In this document: piece by piece, positions 1-5,038 of the stretch
Layout: every line of letters starts with the position of its first letter
How positions within the stretch are numbered: position 1 is the first letter of the stretch
Assembly: GCA_903858195.1 (NCBI GenBank)
Contig: CAIOHW010000440.1
Span: 1 to 5,038 of the forward strand
Source: Oligoflexia bacterium
Lineage (GTDB): Bacteria > Bdellovibrionota > UBA1018
DNA: 5,038 bases
Direction: 5' to 3'
Notes under the pieces: model-generated
What the model was told of the DNA's origin: nothing
What the model saw: only the letters and a program-made list of their open reading frames with translations
The model's database searches: none
Program-made: the position numbers and the translations under genes

Positions 1-950
1 AGACCCTGCAGAACGGACCCCTGCCGTGCCACCAGACCGGAGCTCTTCACGGCTGCACCGAGCGGCTTAAGGAGTTCATTGACCTTCGAGTCGGGGGCCT
101 GCCCCAGCAACGGCAGCACGCGTTCAGCCGCCTGGATGTTGGCCTCTCGAATGGCGTCAGACTTCTCGCCTGCAAGCACGTCCCGAGCCACCTGCTTTTG
201 CACCTGCTCGAACTTGCTGCCCTTGAACTGGGTGTCTTTGATGGCCTCGAACCTGCCGCGGGCACGAGCGACCTTGGCCGGATCCTTCAGGAAGGAATCG
301 ACCTCGGAGTCTTCGACGCTCACAGCCCTGCGGCCGGTTTCGGCATCAAAAACCACGTACTTGATATTGCGCTTGTCATTGGCCACGCGAAATTCGCGCT
401 CCACTTCGTCATCCGATACGCGGACACTGGACTTGAGCCCCTCGCTCCATCCCTGGAGGGTGAGATCCTCGCGGATCATCTTCTCAAAGCCTCCGGCGGT
501 CAGGTTGTTGCCAGCAAGCAGGTTGCGGTAGGTGGTGAGATCGAACTTTCCGTCCTTCTGGAAGTAGGGAAGTTCGCGGATCCTGGCCATGACCTCCACA
601 TCCGAGGGAATACGCCCGCTGCGTACGCAGTCCTGAAGAATCAGCCTGCGCTGCGCAAGCTCATTAAAGACGGTTTCACGCACGCGGAACATTTTAAGCT
701 GCTCGTCGGTGATCTTGCCGCCCGTGAATTGCTTCATTGCCTCCACCCGGCGGGAAAGCTCGCGGTTGTAGTCGGCAATCGAAATGGTCTCGCCGTTCAC
801 CTCGCCCGCATGGGAGCCCGAGGCGCCGGCGCCCATCCCCCGGCCCGCCCGGGGTGAAATGAAGTCCGAGAGGATGAATACCCCCGCAATCCCCCCGATG
901 ATCAGGGTTACGAAAACGGGGCCGAGTCGGTTCCTCATGGTGGTCAGCAT
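1..950 (-). CDS. PpiD/SurA-N-like membrane-anchored periplasmic folding factor, N-terminal 316 residues (partial)
   Basis: Open for 316 codons on the minus strand and continuing past the left edge. Seen: a short N-terminus, one hydrophobic segment (about residues 9-30), then a charged soluble region. Residues 48-60 (GEVNGETISIADY) and 119-146 (including a KDGKFD motif followed by TYRNLL) match the SurA_N-type chaperone domain of PpiD, which is inner-membrane anchored and helps newly exported proteins fold in the periplasm. Residues 180-203 resemble the PpiD segment that normally leads into the parvulin prolyl-isomerase domain. Here the sequence passes within about 40 residues to a part (245-316) resembling what follows that domain in PpiD, so the catalytic module seems absent at its usual place; one further downstream cannot be excluded. 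The start at 950 is chosen because GAGG (959-956) lies 5 nt upstream; the next in-frame ATG (938) has no such site. It diverges from mreC. The family call is firm; the exact orthology to PpiD is less sure. Confidence 0.85.
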   Translation of the reverse strand, partial: MLTTMRNRLGPVFVTLIIGGIAGVFILSDFISPRAGRGMGAGASGSHAGEVNGETISIADYNRELSRRVEAMKQFTGGKITDEQLKMFRVRETVFNELAQRRLILQDCVRSGRIPSDVEVMARIRELPYFQKDGKFDLTTYRNLLAGNNLTAGGFEKMIREDLTLQGWSEGLKSSVRVSDDEVEREFRVANDKRNIKYVVFDAETGRRAVSVEDSEVDSFLKDPAKVARARGRFEAIKDTQFKGSKFEQVQKQVARDVLAGEKSDAIREANIQAAERVLPLLGQAPDSKVNELLKPLGAAVKSSGLVARQGSVLQG

Positions 951-955
951 CGAGT

Positions 956-960
956 CCTCA
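956..960 (-). promoter_or_regulatory. Shine-Dalgarno site of the ppiD-like gene
   Basis: Read on the minus strand, TGAGG sits with 5 nt between it and the ATG at 950. It decides this start over the in-frame ATG at 938, which has only GCTGACCACC in front of it. I saw no convincing sigma-70 promoter for this gene: GATAAA (969-964) resembles a -10 box, but the best -35-like hexamer (TTGAAC, 999-994) is 24 bp away, which is too far. Confidence 0.6.
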
Positions 961-989
961 CTTTTTATCGCCGGGCTCAGCGCCAAGCG

Positions 990-1018
990 TTGCGTTCAAA
1001 CCGGGGAGTCATTACGAT
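990..1018 (+). promoter_or_regulatory. Possible sigma-70 promoter of the mreCD-mrdA-rodA operon
   Basis: TTGCGT (990-995) and TACGAT (1013-1018) are separated by exactly 17 bp. They match the -35 consensus at 3 of 6 positions and the -10 consensus at 4 of 6. Transcription would then begin about 1025, leaving a leader of only about 8 nt before the mreC ATG, which is unusually short. The match is weak and the true promoter may lie elsewhere, including inside the divergent gene. Confidence 0.25.
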
Positions 1019-1024
1019 GACTCC
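1005..1024. repeat. Perfect 8-bp inverted repeat with 4-nt spacer in the divergent intergenic region
   Basis: GGAGTCAT (1005-1012) and ATGACTCC (1017-1024) are exact reverse complements around the spacer TACG. Pairing does not extend outward (G1004 faces G1025). The element overlaps the possible -10 box at 1013-1018 and ends 8 bp before the mreC ATG. It could be a dimeric-regulator operator, or an RNA hairpin if transcription starts upstream of it; the UACG loop belongs to the UNCG class, though it is closed here by U-A, not C-G. No regulator is identified. Confidence 0.6.
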
Positions 1025-1032
1025 GAAAGCTC

Positions 1033-1867
1033 ATGTTCAAATACCTAAGAGAGTATCGCTTCCAGATCACGCTTTTTCTTTTCGTATTGATTCCCGTGAT
1101 CGCAATCGACACTTCCACGCGGGCCCCCCCGTAGCTACCGCTTCTACGACCGCTGGATCATCGCCCTCACCTCACCCGTCCAGGCACTGGTCCAATGGAG
1201 CCTCGACCTGGGTGCCGGGGCGATCCAGAACTACGTGTTTCTGGTCGGCACTCGCCAGGAAAACGTGGCCCTTCTGACCGAAAATCGCAAGCTCTTGAAC
1301 GAAATCTCGCGCCTGCGCGAGACCCTTCAAGAGAACAACCGGCTTCGTGGCCTGCTCGATTTCCGTGAACAGATGGAGCTCGAGACCGTCGTCGCGCGTG
1401 TGATCGGCAAGGATGTCTCCAACGAGTACCGGGCGATCCGCCTCAACCGAGGAGAAAGCTCAGGAATCATGAAGGACATGGCCGTGGTCACCTCGCAGGG
1501 GGTGGTGGGCCGGATCCTCAGAACCACGGCCTCCACCGCCGACGTGGTCACGGTCGTGGACACCCTTTCGGCCATCGACGCGATTGACGAGCGCTCCCGG
1601 GCGCGCGGCATCGTCGAGGGCCTGAGCGACGACCTCTGCCAGCTGCGCTTTGCCCTGCGAACGGACGACATTGCCCCGAACGACATTCTCATTTCGAGCG
1701 GACTGGGCGGCATTTTTCCCAAGGGCGTGCCGGTCGGTATCGTCTCCAAGGTCCGCAAGCAGACCTATGGCATCACCCAGGAGGTGGAAGTCAGGCCGGC
1801 CGTAGACTTCTCGAAGCTCGAGGAGGTCCTCGTGATCGTCAAGAAGAGCAAGGAAAACCGGACATGA
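1033..1867 (+). CDS. mreC: Rod shape-determining protein MreC, frame broken at a C7 tract
   Basis: MreC is a bitopic inner-membrane protein whose periplasmic part forms filaments and activates the PBP2-RodA synthase. The ATG at 1033 opens a typical MreC N-terminus: MFKYLREYRF, then a membrane segment (about residues 10-25). That frame stops at TAG 1132-1134, just after seven C (1124-1130). Dropping one C joins it smoothly to frame 2 (RSYRFYDRW onward), which is open to the stop at 1865-1867. The joined protein is 277 residues, within the normal MreC range. It has a coiled coil (about 77-110, EN/RL-rich) and the beta-domain core, with SSGLGGIFPKG at about 221-231 and a P-x-x-D-x-x-x-LE-x-VLV motif at about 255-267. 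Without the shift, only a 33-residue membrane peptide is made; a GTG at 1235 could start the rest, but with no membrane anchor. The start has only a weak GAAAG upstream, yet an in-frame stop at 1018-1020 leaves no earlier choice. The stop overlaps the mreD start by 4 bp. Sequencing error, a real mutation or recoding are all possible. Confidence 0.9.
1124..1130 (+). other. C7 homopolymer at the mreC frame break
   Basis: Seven consecutive C lie in the context GGG-C7-GTAGC. In the mreC start frame this reads Ala-Pro-Pro-stop. With one C fewer it reads Ala-Pro-Arg-Ser-Tyr and continues into MreC. By contrast, the T7 runs in mrdA (3619-3625) and rodA (4721-4727) and the G6 run in mrdA (4015-4020) keep their frames, so homopolymers are not generally broken in this window. 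Confidence 0.8.
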
Positions 1868-2433
1868 CCCGGATCATCCTGCGGCTCTTGAACGGTCCGC
1901 TCATGGTCCTGCTGTTCTGCCTCGGTGTCGCCGCCCAGACCTCGCTCTTTATTTCTTTTCCGCTCAACTGGGTGCAACCCGACCTGCTGCTGCTTCTGGT
2001 GGTCTGGTTTTCCTTGAAACGCGATTTCACCGAGGGCGGAGTCCTCACCCTGATCCTCGGCGGGATCGCAGAATCGCACAGCAGTTCGCCTTCGGGCGTG
2101 CTCCTGCTCAGCTACATGACGGTCTACCTCGGGGTCAGGCTCGCCTCGAAACTGCTCGTGATCCCGGACTTTCATTCGTGGATCCGTCTCACTCTGGTCT
2201 CGTCGGCGGGATGGAAGATCGCATCCTTGCTGGTGCTTGCCTACCTCGACAAGGCGGCGGCACAGTGGCAGCACACCCTGGTGCATCTGATCCCTGGGGC
2301 GCTTGCCACAGGCATCGTGGGGCTTTGGATCTATCCCTGGCTCGATCGCCTCGATCGCCTTACCCATAAGAACCAGCAGATGGAACAACGCCTCTCCGAT
2401 GATTTGCGTCTGCTCGAGAACGAGGGCCTCTGA
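1864..2433 (+). CDS. mreD: Rod shape-determining membrane protein MreD
   Basis: This 189-residue, strongly hydrophobic protein is of usual MreD length (about 160-190). About six membrane segments can be seen, near residues 8-30, 38-52, 57-73, 78-98, 107-127 and 137-159. The motif VQPDLLLLLVVW (37-48) is the conserved MreD start of the second segment, followed by a basic loop (LKR, 51-53) and a Gly-rich third helix. MreD is an integral inner-membrane member of the elongasome that pairs with MreC. The tail (160-189) is charged, with leucines spaced as in an amphipathic helix, and should be cytoplasmic if both ends are inside. The ATG lies in ATGA with the mreC stop (4-bp overlap), implying translational coupling; AAGGA about 9 nt upstream can serve as ribosome site. 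The sequence is poorly conserved in this family, so position between mreC and mrdA carries much of the assignment. Confidence 0.93.
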   Translation: MTRIILRLLNGPLMVLLFCLGVAAQTSLFISFPLNWVQPDLLLLLVVWFSLKRDFTEGGVLTLILGGIAESHSSSPSGVLLLSYMTVYLGVRLASKLLVIPDFHSWIRLTLVSSAGWKIASLLVLAYLDKAAAQWQHTLVHLIPGALATGIVGLWIYPWLDRLDRLTHKNQQMEQRLSDDLRLLENEGL

Positions 2434-2435
2434 CG

Positions 2436-4469
2436 ATGGCATTTCTCGGGCAGGAGCAACAAGTCAGGGAGTTTCAGGACCGATTCAGATTCATCTATGC
2501 GGCGCTTGCCATCGCGTTTTCGATCCTGCTGCTCCAGCTCGTCAACCTCCAGATCCTCCAGGGCGACAACCTCCGGATGGCCTCCGAAGAAAACCGCATC
2601 AAGCGCGTCAAGATCGCCGCCCCCCGCGGGATGATCTTTGACCGCAACCGCCAGCTCCTGCTCGACAATCGCCCTGCGTTCGACCTCGAGATCATCCCCC
2701 AGTACCTCAAGGAATCGGGCAAGGCGCAGGAGACCCTCGCTCTGGTTTCCAGGATCATCAAAATGCCGCTCGAGGAAATTCAGGCCATCCTCGCAAAATC
2801 CCGCGGCCAGCCGCCTTACATGCCCATCAAGGTCAAGACCGACCTCAGTCGCGATGAGATGGCCGAGCTCAAAAGCTGGCAAATCGCCACGCCGGGCGTG
2901 TCGGTCGAGATGGAGATCAAGCGCACGAACGTTTACGGCGATCTTGCCGCGCACATGCTCGGCTACATCGGCGAAGTGAGCCAGACCGAGCTTCCGCGCC
3001 TCAGCGCACTGCCGGGCAGGCGTTACAAGCTCGGCGACAGCATTGGAAAGTTCGGCCTCGAACAGAAGCTCGAGGAGACGATTCGGGGCGAGGACGGCGA
3101 AGAATGGGTTGAAGTCGATGCCCTGGGCCGCCGCAAGCTCTCGAGGTATCGCGGCCGCTTCATCGCCGAAAATCAGGGCAAACCTGCGGTCCCTGGCAAG
3201 AACCTCCTGCTGACCATCGACCAGGACCTGCAGCAGGCGGCGCTCGAGGCCTTTGGCGACAAGGTGGGCGCCGTCGTGGCCATCGACCCGGGCTCGGGCG
3301 AGATCCTCGCCATGCTCTCACGTCCCTCTTTCGATCCAACTGAGTTCTCACGCGGCATCCCGGCGGCCCTCTGGAGCCGCCTGCTCGAAAACGAAAACAA
3401 GCCCCTTCGCGACAAGACGATCATGGACCACTATTCGCCGGGATCGGTCTTCAAGACCATCACGGCCATCGCTGGACTTCAGGAGGGTGTGATCGACGAG
3501 CACACGAAGTTCAGGTGCAGCGGATCGCTTCGCCTCGGCAACCGCTCCTACCACTGCTGGAAAAAAGAGGGCCACGGAGACGTGGACGTGGTGAATGCAC
3601 TCACCAAATCCTGTGACGTTTTTTTCTACCGCGTGGCCCAAAAACTCAAGAGCGTGGACGACATCGCGACCTGGGCCTTCCACCTTGGCCTTGGAAAGAA
3701 GACCGACATCAACCTTCCCCGCGAGACTTCGGGTCTCATCCCGACCGAGACCTGGAAGCGCAATCGCTTCGGACAGGAATGGACTGCAGGCGAGACGCTC
3801 TCGGTGGCCATCGGCCAGAGCTATGTGCTGACCACCGCACTCCAGCTCGCCAATACCTATGCCTCGATTGCCAATGGCGGCACCTTCTATCGGCCCTTCC
3901 TGATCAAGTCGATCGAAGAGGTGGAGGGACGCGTGGTCCAGCAAAACCAGCCCGATGTATTGGACCAGACCCGCCTCTCACAGAAAACCTACGACCTGGT
4001 CAAACGCGGCCTCTGGGGGGTGGTCAATACGCCTAACGGTACGGCCTTCGCACAGCGCATTCCGGGCATCGATTTTGTAGGCAAAACGGGCACCGTTCAG
4101 GTCATGAGCCTTGCCGCCAACAAGATTTACCAGAAGTGCGAGAACATGAAGTTCAAGCAGCGGCACCACGGGATGTTCGCGGGGTTTGCTCCCATGGACA
4201 ATCCCCGCATCGCCGTCGCCGTGATTGCCGAACATTCCTGCCACGGCTCGAGCGGGGCGGCTCCAATCGCCCGAGCCATCATCAAGAAGTTCCTCGAAAA
4301 GTACTACCCTCAGGAGTTCAACGAGAAGGCAGTCACCGAACGGGCACGCGCTCGTGGCGACAGCCTTCCCTCGGGCGCAGTACGCGCGGCAGTCAGCGAT
4401 GAGGACGTGGTGCCTGAGACCAGCAACTCAGCCATGGATGCCCCGGCGGAAGGGAGAAGTGCGGAATGA
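2436..4469 (+). CDS. mrdA: Penicillin-binding protein 2 (peptidoglycan DD-transpeptidase of elongation)
   Basis: Class B penicillin-binding protein that cross-links glycan strands made by RodA during lateral wall growth; anchored in the inner membrane with its catalytic part in the periplasm. It has 677 residues, slightly longer than E. coli PBP2 (633). Visible in order: membrane anchor (about 19-38), PBP-dimer domain (about 60-240; ENRIK at 52-56 and PRGMIFDRN at 63-71 are typical), then the transpeptidase domain (about 255-620). The active-site motifs are complete: S337-V-F-K340 with the acylated serine, S392-C-D394 and K550-T-G-T553. C361, C374, H380 and C393 fall at or near the positions of the zinc-binding residues reported for Acinetobacter PBP2. 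The last 50 or so residues form a polar, low-complexity tail beyond the catalytic fold. The ATG is 2 bp after the mreD stop, with GAGGG (2422-2426) 9 nt upstream; the rodA start overlaps its end by 4 bp. Expected target of mecillinam-type beta-lactams. Confidence 0.97.
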   Translation: MAFLGQEQQVREFQDRFRFIYAALAIAFSILLLQLVNLQILQGDNLRMASEENRIKRVKIAAPRGMIFDRNRQLLLDNRPAFDLEIIPQYLKESGKAQETLALVSRIIKMPLEEIQAILAKSRGQPPYMPIKVKTDLSRDEMAELKSWQIATPGVSVEMEIKRTNVYGDLAAHMLGYIGEVSQTELPRLSALPGRRYKLGDSIGKFGLEQKLEETIRGEDGEEWVEVDALGRRKLSRYRGRFIAENQGKPAVPGKNLLLTIDQDLQQAALEAFGDKVGAVVAIDPGSGEILAMLSRPSFDPTEFSRGIPAALWSRLLENENKPLRDKTIMDHYSPGSVFKTITAIAGLQEGVIDEHTKFRCSGSLRLGNRSYHCWKKEGHGDVDVVNALTKSCDVFFYRVAQKLKSVDDIATWAFHLGLGKKTDINLPRETSGLIPTETWKRNRFGQEWTAGETLSVAIGQSYVLTTALQLANTYASIANGGTFYRPFLIKSIEEVEGRVVQQNQPDVLDQTRLSQKTYDLVKRGLWGVVNTPNGTAFAQRIPGIDFVGKTGTVQVMSLAANKIYQKCENMKFKQRHHGMFAGFAPMDNPRIAVAVIAEHSCHGSSGAAPIARAIIKKFLEKYYPQEFNEKAVTERARARGDSLPSGAVRAAVSDEDVVPETSNSAMDAPAEGRSAE

Positions 4470-5038
4470 CCTACTCGGCAACCGAAAGCAGCACGGAGAC
4501 CACGGGCTTTGAACCCAGGGTCGGCATGTACGAAGAGGAGCTTCGCCGCTTCAATTGGAGCCTGTTGCTCCTCCAGGTTGCCCTTTTCGGGATCGGCATC
4601 TGGAACCTGATCAGCGCCTCGGGCGTACAGGACAAGTCATTTGGCCTCTACAAGAGCCAGCTCATCTGGTTTGCCATCGGCCTCGTGCTGACGGCGGTTG
4701 TCCTGCTGTTTCACTACTCATTTTTTTCGCGCGTGGCCTACATCATTTACTTCTTGAACGTTGCGCTACTTGCACTGGTGCTCGTTGCCGGAAAGTCGAG
4801 TCTGGGCGCAAGGCGATGGATCGGCTTTGGATCACTCCGCATCCAACCCTCCGAGTTCATGAAGATCTCGCTCGTGGTGTGCTTGGCCAAATATTTTGAA
4901 AATGACCGCACGATCGGCGGTTACGGAATCAAGGAGCTGATTCTGCCCACCCTGCTGCTGGCGGTCCCCGTGGGGCTGATCATTCTGCAACCCGATCTCG
5001 GAACTGCGCTGATCCTCGTGTTCACCTACGCAACGATG
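4466..5038 (+). CDS. rodA: RodA, SEDS-family peptidoglycan glycosyltransferase (N-terminal 191 residues, partial)
   Basis: Polytopic inner-membrane enzyme that polymerises lipid II into glycan strands and works with PBP2. The visible 191 residues hold about four to five membrane segments (near 31-50, 65-83, 90-108, 131-144, 158-175). They also hold the SEDS signatures GARRWIGFG (114-122), QPSEFMK (127-133) and QPDLGTAL (175-182), all matching RodA. The catalytic aspartate of the family lies further downstream, outside the window. The start at 4466 forms ATGA with the mrdA stop (4-bp overlap), with GGAG about 9 nt upstream. It gives an unusual Ser/Thr-rich N-terminus of about 20 residues; an in-frame ATG at 4526 (MYEEELRRF), with AGG 6 nt upstream, would give a more usual length and is a real alternative. 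RodA is favoured over FtsW by the mrdA neighbour and the motif wording. Confidence 0.95.
   Translation, partial: MTYSATESSTETTGFEPRVGMYEEELRRFNWSLLLLQVALFGIGIWNLISASGVQDKSFGLYKSQLIWFAIGLVLTAVVLLFHYSFFSRVAYIIYFLNVALLALVLVAGKSSLGARRWIGFGSLRIQPSEFMKISLVVCLAKYFENDRTIGGYGIKELILPTLLLAVPVGLIILQPDLGTALILVFTYATM

Noticed and set aside
79..531. A 150-codon plus-strand open frame
   Set aside because: Its product is rich in Ser, Arg and Leu with no recognisable motif and it lies opposite the ppiD-like gene; it is a composition shadow.
198..857. A 219-codon plus-strand open frame opposite the ppiD-like gene
   Set aside because: It is codon-aligned antisense to a convincing PpiD/SurA-N coding region, has no recognisable domain, and such long antisense frames are expected in G+C-rich genes.
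961..999. Minus-strand promoter TTGAAC with GATAAA for the ppiD-like gene
   Set aside because: The 24-bp spacing is too long for sigma-70, and the -10-like box lies only a few bases from the Shine-Dalgarno site.
990..1277. A 95-codon plus-strand frame across the intergenic region and the mreC start
   Set aside because: The product has no resemblance to any family I know, while the two other frames carry unmistakable MreC sequence in succession.
1235..1867. The second mreC part as a separate gene started at GTG 1235
   Set aside because: Coding sequence typical of MreC continues upstream of 1235 in the same frame to the C7 tract, and a start there would remove the membrane anchor.
1765..2442. 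A 225-codon minus-strand frame opposite mreD
   Set aside because: It covers mreD, whose membrane pattern and position are convincing; the antisense product is charged and repetitive in the way such shadows are.
2331..2954. A 207-codon minus-strand frame opposite the start of mrdA
   Set aside because: It is antisense to the PBP2 anchor and dimer domain and has no independent support.
3348..3944. A 198-codon minus-strand frame opposite the PBP2 transpeptidase domain
   Set aside because: It lies opposite the catalytic motifs of PBP2; length is explained by G+C-rich codon use.
4555..4899. A 114-codon plus-strand frame inside rodA
   Set aside because: RodA signatures (GARRWIGFG, QPSEFMK) are in another frame over the same bases; this one has no motif.

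Overview
The window holds a cell-elongation (rod-shape) locus of a Gram-negative bacterium with a moderately high G+C chromosome. The evidence is a periplasmic-chaperone-like membrane protein diverging from an mreC-mreD-mrdA-rodA series whose proteins are clearly recognisable. The lineage cannot be fixed from sequence reading alone. Gene order and protein character would fit a deltaproteobacterium-like group (Myxococcota, Desulfobacterota, Bdellovibrionota or a relative), but this is inference.

Layout. Positions 1-950 (minus strand) carry the first 316 residues of a PpiD/SurA-N-type membrane-anchored protein that runs off the left edge. Positions 951-1032 are an 82-bp divergent intergenic region. 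It contains a perfect 8-bp inverted repeat (1005-1024) that overlaps a possible -10 element and ends 8 bp before mreC. From 1033 to the right edge all genes are on the plus strand and tightly packed: mreC (1033-1867, frame broken at a run of seven C), mreD (1864-2433, 4-bp ATGA overlap with mreC), mrdA/PBP2 (2436-4469, 2 bp after mreD) and rodA (4466 to the edge, 4-bp ATGA overlap with mrdA). There is no gene-free stretch above 300 bp, and I saw no RNA gene, mobile element, CRISPR array or convincing terminator.

How they work together. RodA (SEDS glycosyltransferase) polymerises lipid II and PBP2 cross-links the new strands. MreC and MreD are membrane and periplasmic scaffold proteins that couple these enzymes to cytoplasmic MreB filaments. 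The short overlaps suggest one polycistronic transcript with translational coupling. mreB, often just upstream of mreC, is not there: the divergent ppiD-like gene takes its place.

The points most worth a second look are the mreC frameshift at the C7 tract, the palindrome in front of mreC, the apparent lack of a parvulin module at its usual place in the PpiD-like protein, and a Cys3-His set in PBP2 that matches the position of a known zinc site. I found no evidence of a wholly new system; this is mainly a conserved housekeeping locus with a few local peculiarities.
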